Assembly: GCF_900101785.1 (NCBI RefSeq)
Contig: NZ_LT629688.1
Span: 1,116,001-1,180,000, forward strand
Direction of reading: 5' to 3'
DNA: 64,000 bases
DNA from: Auraticoccus monumenti
Lineage (GTDB): Bacteria > Actinomycetota > Actinomycetes > Propionibacteriales > Propionibacteriaceae
Shown piece by piece: positions 51,066 to 59,940 of the stretch. The notes under the pieces were generated by a model, which ran no database searches, was not told the origin of the DNA, and saw nothing but the letters and a program-made list of their open reading frames with translations. A program made the translations under genes and the position numbers. Within the stretch, counting starts at the first letter, position 1. Each line of letters begins with the position of its first letter.

Positions 51066-53258
51066 TCACACCGGCTGGGTCTCCAGGTCGGCGCCCTCGT
51101 CGGCCAGCGGGGCGGCGAACTGGGCGTCGTAGAGGTCGCGGTAGGCGCCCCGGGCGGCCAGCAGCTCCTCGTGGGTGCCCTGCTCCACGATCGCGCCGGA
51201 CTCCATCACCAGGATCAGGTCGGCGTCGCGGATGGTGGAGAGGCGGTGGGCGATCACGAAGGACGTCCGGTCGGTGCGCAGCGCGTTCATCGCCTGCTGC
51301 ACCAGCACCTCGGTGCGGGTGTCCACCGAGCTGGTGGCCTCGTCCAGGATCAGCAGCGCCGGGTCGGCCAGGAAGGCGCGGGCGATGGTGATCAGCTGCT
51401 TCTCCCCGACGCTGACGTTGCTGCCCTCCTCGTCGATCACCGTGTCGTAGCCCTCGGGCAGGGAGTGCACGAAGCGGTCGACGTAGGTCGCCTCGGCCGC
51501 GGCCAGGATCTCGGCCTCGGTGGCGTCGGGGCGTCCGTAGGCGATGTTGTCGCGGATGGTGCCGTTGAACAGCCAGGTGTCCTGCAGCACCATCCCGACG
51601 CCGGAGCGCAGGGCGCTGCGGGGCACGGTGGCGATGTCGACGCCGTCCAGGGTGATGCGTCCGCCGTCGAGCTCGTAGAAGCGCATCACCAGGTTGACCA
51701 GGGTGGTCTTGCCCGCGCCGGTGGGTCCGACGATGGCCACGGTCTGGCCGGGCTCGGCCACCAGGTCCAGACCGGTGATCAGCGGGGTGTCGGGGCGGTA
51801 GGAGAAGGTGACGTCCTCGAAGACGACCCGGCCCCGGGTGGGGGCCAGCTCGCCGGGGGCCTCGGTGGACTGCTCCTCGGCGTCCAGCACCTCGAAGACC
51901 CGCTCGGCCGAGGCCACGCCCGACTGGAGCAGGTTGGCCATCGAGGCCACCTGGGTGATCGGCTGGGTGAACATCCGCGAGTACTGGATGAAGGCCTGCA
52001 CGTCGCCCAGGGCCATCGTCCCCGAGGCGACCCGGAGCCCGCCCACCACGGCGATCACCACGTAGTTGAGGTTCCCGATGAACATCATCACCGGCATGAT
52101 CAGCCCCGAGATCCACTGGGCGCCGAAGCCGGCCCGGAACAGCTCCTCGTTGCGGGCGTCGAAGACCGCCTCGACCTCCTTGTGCCGGCCGTAGACCTTG
52201 ACCAGGGAGTGCCCGCTGAAGACCTCCTCGATGTGGGCGTTGAGCTCACCGGTGCTCTTCCAGTTCTGCACGAACCGCGACTGCGAGCGCTTGCCGATCA
52301 CCGCGGTCAGCACCATCGAGACCGGGATGGTGACCAGCGCGATCACCGCCAGCACGGGGGAGACGACGAACATCATCACCGTCACCCCGATCGCCGTCAG
52401 CAGCGCGGTGAGCAGCTGGCTCAGGGTCTGCTGGAGGGTCTGGGAGACGTTGTCGATGTCGTTGGTCACCCGGCTGAGGAGCTCACCGCGCGGCTGGTCG
52501 TCGAAGTAGCGCAGCGGGAGCCGGTTGATCTTCTCCTCCACGTCGCGGCGCAGCCGGTAGACGGTGCGCTGCACGGCGCCGTTGAGCAGGTAGCCCTGCA
52601 GCAGCAGCAGCAGCGAGGAGACCACGTAGAAGCCGAGCGCCATCAGCAGGATGGTGCCGAGCCGGTCGAAGTCGATGCCCTGACCGGGGACGACGTCGAG
52701 CCCGGCCACCAGGTCGGCGAAGGTGGTGTCGCCTCGGGCCCGGAGCTGCTCCACGGCCTGCTCCTTGGTGAGCCCGCCCGGCAGCAGCTGTCCGATCGCC
52801 CCGGTGAAGATGACGTCGGTGGCCATCCCGAGGATCTTCGGCCCGACCACGTTGAGCACCACGCCGACCAGGGCCAGCAGGACGGTGAGCAGGACCAGCG
52901 TCCGCTCGGGACGGAGGTGGCGGACCAGCCGCTTCAGCGACGGCCCGAAGCTCATCGCCGACTCCGCGATCTGCGGGCCGCCGAACGGCCCGCCCTGGGG
53001 TCGCGGCCGGTCCACCGAGGAGGCGGCTCGTGGCGTCGCGTCGTCCTCGGCACCGCCTGTCGGCCCGGGAGGAGCCGGTGCGGTGGTGGTCGGGGGGACG
53101 GCCGGAGCGGCGGCGGTCACGGCGCCGGTGCCGGCGGCGGCCGCGGCCCGGGGGTCGGGAGCGGCGGCCTGGTCGACCTGGGTGGTGGGGTCGGACTCGG
53201 GGGAGGTGCTCTCGGAGGAGGTGCCCTCGGCCGGCGTGCGGCGCTCGGGGGTGGTCAT
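51066..53258 (-). CDS. Heterodimeric ABC multidrug exporter, subunit B (catalytic Walker B)
   Basis: Type IV ABC exporter half of 730 residues: a disordered Thr/Pro/Ala-rich N-terminus (about 1-110), a six-helix membrane domain (about 125-470) and an ATPase domain. Walker A is GPTGAGKTT, Walker B LLILDEATSSVD keeps the catalytic glutamate and the H-loop is VIAHRLSTI, but the signature is degenerate, NVSVGEKQLITIAR. This complements the partner subunit, whose signature is intact but whose catalytic residues are not. ATG 53258 overlaps the partner's stop (ATGA). Likely substrates are drugs or lipids, from family knowledge. Confidence 0.9.
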   Translation of the reverse strand: MTTPERRTPAEGTSSESTSPESDPTTQVDQAAAPDPRAAAAAGTGAVTAAAPAVPPTTTAPAPPGPTGGAEDDATPRAASSVDRPRPQGGPFGGPQIAESAMSFGPSLKRLVRHLRPERTLVLLTVLLALVGVVLNVVGPKILGMATDVIFTGAIGQLLPGGLTKEQAVEQLRARGDTTFADLVAGLDVVPGQGIDFDRLGTILLMALGFYVVSSLLLLLQGYLLNGAVQRTVYRLRRDVEEKINRLPLRYFDDQPRGELLSRVTNDIDNVSQTLQQTLSQLLTALLTAIGVTVMMFVVSPVLAVIALVTIPVSMVLTAVIGKRSQSRFVQNWKSTGELNAHIEEVFSGHSLVKVYGRHKEVEAVFDARNEELFRAGFGAQWISGLIMPVMMFIGNLNYVVIAVVGGLRVASGTMALGDVQAFIQYSRMFTQPITQVASMANLLQSGVASAERVFEVLDAEEQSTEAPGELAPTRGRVVFEDVTFSYRPDTPLITGLDLVAEPGQTVAIVGPTGAGKTTLVNLVMRFYELDGGRITLDGVDIATVPRSALRSGVGMVLQDTWLFNGTIRDNIAYGRPDATEAEILAAAEATYVDRFVHSLPEGYDTVIDEEGSNVSVGEKQLITIARAFLADPALLILDEATSSVDTRTEVLVQQAMNALRTDRTSFVIAHRLSTIRDADLILVMESGAIVEQGTHEELLAARGAYRDLYDAQFAAPLADEGADLETQPV

Positions 53259-54991
53259 GCGGTGGCCTCCTCGGCGGAGAGCTGGGACTGGACGATCTCG
53301 GTGTAGGTGGGGGAGCTCTCCAGCAGCTCCTCGTGGGTGCCGCGGCCGACCACGGCCCCGTCCTCGAGCACGACGATCTCGTCGGCGCGGGCGATGGTGC
53401 CGACCCGCTGGGCCACGATCAGCACCGCGGCCTCGGCGGTCTCGCCGACCAGGGCGGCGCGGAGCCGGGCGTCGGTGGCCACGTCCAGGGCGGAGAAGGA
53501 GTCGTCGAAGACGTAGATGCCCGGTCGCTTCACCAGCGCCCGCGCGATCGAGAGCCGCTGGCGCTGGCCGCCGGAGACGTTGGTCCCGCCCTGGGTGATC
53601 GGGGCCTCGAGACCTGCGGTCATCTGCTCGACGAAGTCGCGGGCCTGGGCCACCTCCAGGGCGTGCCAGAGCTCCTCGTCGGTGGCCTCGGGGTTGCCGT
53701 AGCGCAAGTTGGAGGCGACGGTGCCGGAGAACAGGAACGGCTTCTGCGGCACCAGCCCGATCCGGGACCACAGCACCTCGGGGTCGAGCTCGCGGACGTC
53801 CACGCCGTCTACCTCCACCGTCCCCTCGGTGACGTCGAAGAGCCGCGGGATCAGCGACACCAGGGTGGTCTTGCCCGCGCCGGTGGAGCCGATCACCGCG
53901 GTGGTCCGGCCGGGGTGGATCTCCAGGTCGACGTCGCGCAGCACCGGTGCCGACGCCCCGGGGTAGCTGAACCCGACCCCGCGCATCCGGACGTGGCCGT
54001 GCCCGGCCAGGTCGGTGCGACCGCGGGCCGGCGGGACCACCGAGGACTCGGTCCTGAGCACCTCGGTGATGCGCTCGGCGCAGACCGCGGCGCGGGGGGC
54101 CAGCACCAGCATGAAGGTGGCCATCATCACCGACATCAGGATCTGGATCAGGTAGGTGAGGAAGGCCGTCAGTGCCCCGATCTCCATCTCCTGGTCGGCG
54201 ATCCGGCGGGCGCCGAACCACAGCACCCCGACGCTGGAGACGTTGAGCACCAGCATCACGATCGGGAACATCGCCGCCATCAGCCGCCCGACCCGGGTGG
54301 CGGTGTCGGTGAGGGCCTGGTTGGCCTCGGCGAAGCGGCGCTCCTCGTGCGGCTCGCGGACGAAGGCGCGGACCACGCGGATGCCGGTGATCTGCTCGCG
54401 CAGCACCCGGTTGATGGCGTCGATGCGGGTCTGCATGATCCGGAACCCCGGCGCCATCCGGCTGATGATCACGCCGACGCAGAGGACGAGCACCGGGACG
54501 GCCACCGCGACCAGCCAGGACAGGGTGAGGTCCTCGCGCAGGGCCATCACCACCCCGCCGACCATGGTGATCGGGGCGGCCACCAGCATGGTGCAGGTCA
54601 GCAGGACCAGCATCTGCACCTGCTGGACGTCGTTGGTGGTGCGGGTGATCAGCGAGGGCGCCCCGAAGGCGTTGAGCTCGCGGGCGGAGAAGGACAGCAC
54701 CCGGCGGAACTGGGCCGAGCGGAGGTCGCGGCCGAAGGCCATCGCCACCCAGGCGCCGACGGCCACGGCCAGCACCGAGCAGATGATCTGCACCAGCGAG
54801 ACCGCCAGCATCACGCAGCCGAGGCGCCAGATGACGTCGGTGTCGCCGCGGGCCACGCCGTCGTCGATGATCGAGGCGTTCAGGCTGGGCAGGTAGAGCG
54901 AGGCCAGCGTCCCCACCAGCTGCAGCAGCACGACCAGGGCGAGCAGGCCGCGGTAGGGGCGCAGGTGGTCGCGCAGGAGTCGGATCAGCAC
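53255..54991 (-). CDS. Heterodimeric ABC multidrug exporter, subunit A (degenerate Walker B)
   Basis: Partner half-exporter of 578 residues with six membrane helices and an ATPase domain. Walker A GSTGAGKTT and signature NVSGGQRQRLSIARAL are canonical, but the Walker B end is YVFDDSFSALD (Asp in place of catalytic Glu) and the H-loop reads VAQRVGTI (Gln in place of His). This is the degenerate-site pattern of TM287/288- and BmrCD-like heterodimers. GTG 54991 overlaps the TetR stop by 7 bp and has GAGGAGG upstream. Confidence 0.9.
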   Translation of the reverse strand: MLIRLLRDHLRPYRGLLALVVLLQLVGTLASLYLPSLNASIIDDGVARGDTDVIWRLGCVMLAVSLVQIICSVLAVAVGAWVAMAFGRDLRSAQFRRVLSFSARELNAFGAPSLITRTTNDVQQVQMLVLLTCTMLVAAPITMVGGVVMALREDLTLSWLVAVAVPVLVLCVGVIISRMAPGFRIMQTRIDAINRVLREQITGIRVVRAFVREPHEERRFAEANQALTDTATRVGRLMAAMFPIVMLVLNVSSVGVLWFGARRIADQEMEIGALTAFLTYLIQILMSVMMATFMLVLAPRAAVCAERITEVLRTESSVVPPARGRTDLAGHGHVRMRGVGFSYPGASAPVLRDVDLEIHPGRTTAVIGSTGAGKTTLVSLIPRLFDVTEGTVEVDGVDVRELDPEVLWSRIGLVPQKPFLFSGTVASNLRYGNPEATDEELWHALEVAQARDFVEQMTAGLEAPITQGGTNVSGGQRQRLSIARALVKRPGIYVFDDSFSALDVATDARLRAALVGETAEAAVLIVAQRVGTIARADEIVVLEDGAVVGRGTHEELLESSPTYTEIVQSQLSAEEATA

Positions 54992-55644
54992 GTGGCCTCC
55001 TCGGGGGCGGGGTGGGTGGCGGTGGGGTGGACGGCGTCCGCGGCCCCGACGGGAGGCTGCAGCAGCCCGTGCAGCAGCACGGCGGCGACGTCGGCGGGGT
55101 CGCTCAGGGCGTCGTCGGACAGCATCGGGTGCGAGGTGGCGAAGGCCATCGAGCGCAGCGTCGAGGCCACCGTGTCCACCGGCAGCCGGAGCTGGTGCTG
55201 CCAGGGCGCCAGCACCGCGACCACCGCGGCCAGCAGGCGCTCGCTGCGCTCGACGTGGACGCGGTGGTGCTCGGCGTGGCTGGCGGGGTCGGCGGGCTCG
55301 GGCGGTCGCATCCGCAGCGCCACCGCCACGGTGGTGAACTCCCGGATCCGGCGCTGCAGCAGCCCCACCACCTCGCGCACCGCCTCGGTCAGGTCGGCCG
55401 GGTGCAGGGCGGCGAGCTCGGCGCAGGTGTCGGCCGGGTCCAGCAGGTGGTCCACCACCGCCTGCACCACGGCCTCCTTGGACTCGAAGACCTTGAAGAT
55501 CGTGCCCTCGGCGACCCCGGCCGCCTGCGCGATATCGCGGGTGGTGAGGTCGGGTCCCTTGTCCAGCAGCACCGGTGTGGTGGCGCGGACGATGGAGGCC
55601 CGCCGCTCGTCGGGCGAGAGCGGGGTGGCGCGTGGTGGTGACAC
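54985..55644 (-). CDS. TetR-family repressor of the ABC exporter
   Basis: Repressor of 219 residues, first gene of the exporter operon. The helix-turn-helix is in LTTRDIAQAAGVAEGTIFKVF (about 33-53). A near-perfect 20-bp palindrome sits directly upstream of its -10, so it probably represses the whole TetR-exporter operon and is released by a transported compound. GTG 55644 lies 6 nt after TAGGCT (leaderless). Confidence 0.9.
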   Translation of the reverse strand: MSPPRATPLSPDERRASIVRATTPVLLDKGPDLTTRDIAQAAGVAEGTIFKVFESKEAVVQAVVDHLLDPADTCAELAALHPADLTEAVREVVGLLQRRIREFTTVAVALRMRPPEPADPASHAEHHRVHVERSERLLAAVVAVLAPWQHQLRLPVDTVASTLRSMAFATSHPMLSDDALSDPADVAAVLLHGLLQPPVGAADAVHPTATHPAPEEATC

Positions 55645-55650
55645 GCTCCG

Positions 55651-55677
55651 AGCCTAAGTGAGTGAGCACTCACTCAC
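55651..55677 (-). promoter_or_regulatory. TetR operator and -10 of the exporter operon
   Basis: GTGAGTGAG (55658-55666) and CTCACTCAC (55669-55677) form 9-bp inverted repeats with a 2-bp centre. The minus-strand -10 TAGGCT (55651-55656) is one base away, so bound repressor would cover the -10/-35 spacer. Confidence 0.8.
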
Positions 55678-55725
55678 AAGCCCCGGAGCGGTTACCACCG
55701 TGCCGCGTGCTCCGTGTGTCCGCGG

Positions 55726-55843
55726 TCAGCCCCCGACCCGCTGGTCGAGGGCCTGCTGGAACTCGTCGCGGATCTTGTCCCCGCCGTTCTTCTTCCAGGT
55801 GGCCACCGCCACGTCCCACGTCGAGACCGGCTCGCGGCCCTGC
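55726..55843 (-). pseudogene. 3-prime stub of a sugar ABC substrate-binding lipoprotein (LplA/LipO type)
   Basis: Reading the minus strand up to the TGA at 55726 gives about 37 residues that match the C-terminus of LplA/LipO/AguE-like sugar-binding proteins (EPVSTWDVAVATWKKNGGD then IRDEFQQAL). Everything upstream of this tail is missing, and the frame runs straight into the LacI operator. This looks like a deletion that removed the body of the gene, and perhaps the whole sugar transporter, next to its LacI regulator. Confidence 0.65.
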
Positions 55844-55857
55844 AGTGATCGTTCACT
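55844..55857. promoter_or_regulatory. LacI operator 1
   Basis: AGTGATCGTTCACT, a quasi-palindrome with central CG as in LacI-family operators (arms AGTGA/TCACT). It abuts the pseudogene stub. Confidence 0.7.
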
Positions 55858-55876
55858 CCGGGCGAGGCAGACGCTA

Positions 55877-55907
55877 GGTGATCGTTCACTGCCGCGTCAC
55901 GTACTGT
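55877..55907 (+). promoter_or_regulatory. LacI operator 2 and -10 of the regulator gene
   Basis: GGTGATCGTTCACT (55877-55890) repeats operator 1 at a 33-bp start-to-start distance and covers the expected -35; TACTGT (55902-55907) ends 6 nt before GTG 55914. The arrangement implies autoregulation. Confidence 0.7.
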
Positions 55908-55913
55908 CGGGGG

Positions 55914-56936
55914 GTGAACGCGGAACCGACTCCGGGCAGGCGACCGACGATCCGGCAGGTGGCCGAGCTGGCGGGCGTCTCGCACCAGACGGTGTCGCGG
56001 TACCTGCGCAAGAACGGCGGTCTGCTGCCCGGCACGGTGGAGCGCATCGACGCCGCTGTCGCGACGCTGGGCTACCGCCCCAACCTGCTGGCTCGTTCGA
56101 TGCGGACCCGCCGGACCGACACCGTGGCCGTGCTGGTGCCCTCCCTCCTCGGACGCCTCCCCCAGCGCGAGCTCTCCGCCGCCTGCGCGGTGGCGCACGA
56201 CGCCGGCTACCGGGTGGAGATCGTGATGCACGAGGGCGGGCCCGAGGAGCGGCAGGAGCGGGCGTTGGAGCTGCTGGACAGCCGTCAGGTCGAGGCGGTG
56301 CTGTCCCTGGCCCCGCTCCCGGGCGACGGCCCCCCGCCCGTGAGCGGGACGATCGTGGCCGCGGGGGATCACGACGACAGCTCCCGGGGTCTGGGCGCCC
56401 TGGCCGACGGCTCGACCGCGGGGGAGATCGTGGAGCACCTGGCCTCCCTGGGCCACCGCCACCTCCTGCACGTGGCTGGACCCGAGGACTTCGCCTCCGC
56501 CCGCAACCGGAGGCTGGCCTACGAGGCCGCGGTCGAGCGGCTCGGTCTGGTCTCCCACGGCTCGGTCGGGCGCAGCTGGTCGCCGCAGAACGGGTACGAC
56601 GCCATCACCGCCCTCCCGCCCGACAGCCCGGTCACCGCGGTGCTCGCCGCCAACGACGAGGTGGCGATGGGGGTGATCCGGGGGGCGCTGGAGCGCGGCT
56701 GGGACGTCCCGGGACACCTGAGCGTCTTCGGCTGGGACGACCGCCTGATGGGTCGCTTCACCACCCCGTCGCTCTCCACGGTGGCGGTGGACCGCGAGCA
56801 GCTCGGCGCCCACGCCATGCGGCGGCTGGTGGCCGCCCTGCGTGACGAGCCCGAGCCCGAGCCGCCGGGTACCCCGCTGAACACCATCCTGGTGCGGGAG
56901 TCCACCGCCGGACCCCGGAGCCAGGAGCCGGCCTGA
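55914..56936 (+). CDS. LacI-family transcriptional regulator
   Basis: Sugar-responsive repressor of 340 residues. The helix-turn-helix and hinge are TIRQVAELAGVSHQTVSRYL and NLLARSMRTRRTDTV (about 10-65); the rest is a periplasmic-binding-protein-like sensor domain. GTG 55914 is preferred because it follows TACTGT by 6 nt; a frame opening at 55878 would start inside the operator. Two operator copies lie upstream. The divergent target appears to have been deleted down to a 3-prime stub, so the remaining regulated genes are unknown. Confidence 0.9.
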   Translation: MNAEPTPGRRPTIRQVAELAGVSHQTVSRYLRKNGGLLPGTVERIDAAVATLGYRPNLLARSMRTRRTDTVAVLVPSLLGRLPQRELSAACAVAHDAGYRVEIVMHEGGPEERQERALELLDSRQVEAVLSLAPLPGDGPPPVSGTIVAAGDHDDSSRGLGALADGSTAGEIVEHLASLGHRHLLHVAGPEDFASARNRRLAYEAAVERLGLVSHGSVGRSWSPQNGYDAITALPPDSPVTAVLAANDEVAMGVIRGALERGWDVPGHLSVFGWDDRLMGRFTTPSLSTVAVDREQLGAHAMRRLVAALRDEPEPEPPGTPLNTILVRESTAGPRSQEPA

Positions 56937-57006
56937 GGGGCCGGCGGCCACGGCGGCCGATCGGCGTGCCCAGCGAGGTCGACGGTGTGGCGCGTGACCT
57001 CGGTCG

Positions 57007-58116
57007 TCAGGTCCAGTAGAGCAGTCGGGCCGCGGGCAGGCGGGCGGCGAGCTGCTCGGTGAACCAGCCCCGCAGCTCGGTCATCGTCTCGCGGGGGTAG
57101 ACGTACTTGATCCCGCCGAACTTGGAGCGCTTGCTGCTGCGCGACGCCTCGTCCATCTCCAGCCGGGTGCGTGGGTACCAGCCCGTGAGCACCTCCTTGC
57201 TGCCGGGCGTGAAGCGGTGGGTGATCACCTCCGCGGTGAGGTCGAGGTCGGTGACACCGGCCAGCGCGGCGGCGACGTCGTCCAGCAGCGTCCCGTAGGA
57301 CTGCTGCCAGCCGGGCACCGGCATCACCGGGGCGATGGTCAGGCCCACCGGGTAACCCGCGAGGGCGACCTCGCGGAGGGCGGCGACGCGGCGGGGCATG
57401 CTGGCGGTGCCACCCTCGAAGCGCTCGACCTCGGTGGCGTTGAGGGAGAAGCGGACCCGGGTCCGCCGTCCGTGCGGCAGGGCGAGCAGCGGCTGGACGG
57501 CGTCGAACTTGGTGGTGAAGCGCAGCGAGGCGCCGTCGCCGTGGTGACCGGTGCCGACCTGCTCGACGGCGGTGGCCAGCGAGCCGGTGAGGTGCTCGAT
57601 GCCCAGCGGGTCGGTGTAGCAGGACAGCTCGAAGGTGGTGCCCTCCCCACCGCGGGCGGCGTCGCCGGTGGTGACCGAGCCGGTGCCCGAGAGCGAGGAG
57701 ATGGGAGCGAGGACGTCGTCGAGGTTGGCGTAGAGGCGGGTGATCGGCGGCCCGGAGAGCGAGCCGGCGAGGTAGCAGTACTGGCAGTGCGCCGGGCAGC
57801 CCCGGGCCAGGTCCAGCCGCCAGTCCGCCGAGGGCGGGATGGGCTGCGGCTTGAGCTGCGAGGGCGGGGCCACCACCACGGCCAGCGTCGCCTTGGCGCG
57901 GGCGTAGGCCTCGCGCTCGGTCTCGCCCTTCGGTGAGGTGATGCGGTCGTTCGTGAGCACCCGGACGTCGCTGACCCCGGCGGCCTCGACCCGCCGCAGG
58001 ATCTCGGCGGTGTGCGCGTGCTCGGTCGCCGACCGCGTCACCACGACGTGCTGGGGCACCCACAGCCGGGGGGTGCTGGCCGGGCGTGCGGGGCGCGGGG
58101 TCGAGGTCGCTGGCAT
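57007..58116 (-). CDS. Radical SAM protein of the spore photoproduct lyase (SPL) family
   Basis: Radical SAM enzyme of 369 residues. The iron-sulfur motif is CPAHCQYCYL (CxxxCxxC, as in SplB, about residue 104), followed by YANLDDVLAPI and TKFDAVQPLL, characteristic of the SPL/COG1533 group. SplB repairs spore photoproduct in UV-damaged spore DNA; non-sporulating actinobacteria also carry relatives of unknown substrate. ATG 58116 is used; TTG 58128 and GTG 58119 are just upstream. No photolyase or sporulation gene is near. Confidence 0.8.
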   Translation of the reverse strand: MPATSTPRPARPASTPRLWVPQHVVVTRSATEHAHTAEILRRVEAAGVSDVRVLTNDRITSPKGETEREAYARAKATLAVVVAPPSQLKPQPIPPSADWRLDLARGCPAHCQYCYLAGSLSGPPITRLYANLDDVLAPISSLSGTGSVTTGDAARGGEGTTFELSCYTDPLGIEHLTGSLATAVEQVGTGHHGDGASLRFTTKFDAVQPLLALPHGRRTRVRFSLNATEVERFEGGTASMPRRVAALREVALAGYPVGLTIAPVMPVPGWQQSYGTLLDDVAAALAGVTDLDLTAEVITHRFTPGSKEVLTGWYPRTRLEMDEASRSSKRSKFGGIKYVYPRETMTELRGWFTEQLAARLPAARLLYWT

Positions 58117-58221
58117 CACCAGGTGCAACGCCCTCAGGACCCCGGGCCTTCCCCGGCGCGGACGTGCGTGGGCACCGTCACACCGGCACCCGCCGGGGTC
58201 CCAGCCCCCCGGTGAGAGCCG

Positions 58222-59796
58222 TCAGACGCTGCGCCGGGGCGGGGAGGCGGCGCCACGCACCTGGCTCAGCCCGGCCACCGGCTCGATCGCCCGGGCGACC
58301 TCGGCGGCCAGGGCCACCGAGGCGCGGCGGGTCTGCTCCTGCAGCCGGAGGTAGTCGATCACGCCGCCCTCGGCGATGTGGGGGTCGGTGGGGATCTCCA
58401 CGATCGGGTAGCTGCCGAAGAACTCCGCACCACTGAGCCGCACGGTCTGCTGGCTGTCGGCCGGGCCGTTGGTGGCCACCACCACGGTCCGGTTGAGCAG
58501 GTCGGAGTTGAGCTCCTGCAGGGTCTCCAGCATCCGGGCGGCCGGGATCAGGGAGTCCTTGCGCCACTTGGTCGGCACGACCAGGCAGTCGGCCTCCTCC
58601 GCGGCGGCCTGCCAGTTGGGCGAGGCCTCGTTGTTGCCGGTGTCGATGATGATCACCTGGAAGAAGCGGGACAGGATGTTGTGGATCCGCTCGAAGTCCT
58701 CCCGGCTGATCACGTGCCCGGAGGTCTGGGCCGAGCCGAGGGTGTGGAACTTCCCCGTCGTCTGGTGGTTGAAGTAGTAGGACAGGTCGGTGAACTGGGC
58801 GGTCGGCTTGCTGAGGAAGTCCGACTCGGCCAGCAGGTCGCGGACCGTCCGGCGGTGCGGGGAGAGCGAGCGGTCCGGCATGGTGCCGCGGAGCTCGTTG
58901 TTGTCCCAGGCGATGACGCCACCACCGCGGGCCACACCCATCGCGGCGGCCAGCATCAGCGTGGTCGGCGTCTTGCCCACCCCTCCCTTGGGGTTGGCCA
59001 CCATGATCGTCACGGGTCGGGCGAAGGGCATCCGCACCGACTCGTCGTCGCGGAGCTCGGCCAGCTCGCGCTGGGACGGCTTGAGCCCGAGCCGGGACCG
59101 CCACCCCTTGCGGGACTTCTGCTGCACCTCGGGGTTCAGCTGATGGATCAGGTCGTCGACGCCGTAGCGCGGCGGGTAGCCACCGTGGTCGGCGGCGCGG
59201 GAGGGCTGCGGCACGGCGACGCCGCCCAGCGCCGGGGCGCCCTGGCCGCCGGGAGCCGGCGGGCCGGACTGCTCCGACCGCGGCTGCTGGGGCTGCGCGG
59301 CGGGACCGGGACCACCCGCGCCGGGGCGCTGCGGCGGGGCGAAGGACGTCTGCCCGCTCGGCGGGCCGTAGGGGCCGGGGCCCTGCGCGGGCCCGGGCTG
59401 CGGGTACCCGTTGGGGACCTGCCCGGGGCCGGCGTGCTGCTGGGCGCCCTGGCCGGGGAACTGACCCGGGCCCGGCACGCGGTGCGGCTGCGGGGAGCCG
59501 AGCGGGGACGGCCGGGCGGCCGGTGGCTGGGGGGCGGATGAGGCCGAGGTGGGCGTCGGCGTGGAGCTCTCCGAGTGCGGCTGCCCCGACGGCGCGGGGC
59601 GGGCGGGCTCGGACTGCCCCGCCGGAGCACCACGGGTGACGCGACGGGTGCCCTCGTCCTCGTCGCCGGCCGGCACCGGGCTCAGGGCCTGGGTGCTCGG
59701 TGAGGCGGGGGAGGACGGCTGGCTGCTGCCCCAGGGCACCCTGGAGATCATCTCCGGACGCTCCGCGGGGTCGCTGCCGTGGCTGTTGTCGCTCAA
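58222..59796 (-). CDS. ParA/MinD-like ATPase with proline-rich N-terminus (EspI-like)
   Basis: Protein of 524 residues. The first ~200 are disordered and rich in Pro, Gln, Gly and Ala. From about residue 255 a ParA/MinD-type ATPase follows, with deviant Walker A NPKGGVGKTPTT (usual KGGVGKTT), VIAWDNNELRGTMPD and Walker A-prime-type VIIIDTGNNE. The layout resembles EspI of ESX-type secretion systems and its actinobacterial homologues, but no ESX gene is in the window. TTG 59796 is the chosen start because GGAGG lies 6 nt upstream; ATG 59751 is an alternative. Partner and cargo are unknown. Confidence 0.75.
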   Translation of the reverse strand: MSDNSHGSDPAERPEMISRVPWGSSQPSSPASPSTQALSPVPAGDEDEGTRRVTRGAPAGQSEPARPAPSGQPHSESSTPTPTSASSAPQPPAARPSPLGSPQPHRVPGPGQFPGQGAQQHAGPGQVPNGYPQPGPAQGPGPYGPPSGQTSFAPPQRPGAGGPGPAAQPQQPRSEQSGPPAPGGQGAPALGGVAVPQPSRAADHGGYPPRYGVDDLIHQLNPEVQQKSRKGWRSRLGLKPSQRELAELRDDESVRMPFARPVTIMVANPKGGVGKTPTTLMLAAAMGVARGGGVIAWDNNELRGTMPDRSLSPHRRTVRDLLAESDFLSKPTAQFTDLSYYFNHQTTGKFHTLGSAQTSGHVISREDFERIHNILSRFFQVIIIDTGNNEASPNWQAAAEEADCLVVPTKWRKDSLIPAARMLETLQELNSDLLNRTVVVATNGPADSQQTVRLSGAEFFGSYPIVEIPTDPHIAEGGVIDYLRLQEQTRRASVALAAEVARAIEPVAGLSQVRGAASPPRRSV

Positions 59797-59893
59797 GTGG
59801 GACCTCCGCGGTGTGTGTCGATCCTGCGCGGCGGTCGTGGGGCCACCCGCGCGGCACACGCTAGCACCGGGGGATGCCACTTCCCGCACGCTC

Positions 59894-59899
59894 TAGGCT
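59894..59899 (+). promoter_or_regulatory. -10 TAGGCT upstream of the HAD phosphatase
   Basis: TAGGCT is followed 5 and 8 nt later by in-frame GTG codons and, 41 nt later, by GGAGGAGG-preceded GTG 59941. Both leaderless and leadered starts are therefore possible. Confidence 0.5.
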
Positions 59900-59940
59900 C
59901 GTCCGTGGTGCCACCGCCGGGGTGGCGGAGGAGGCACGTC

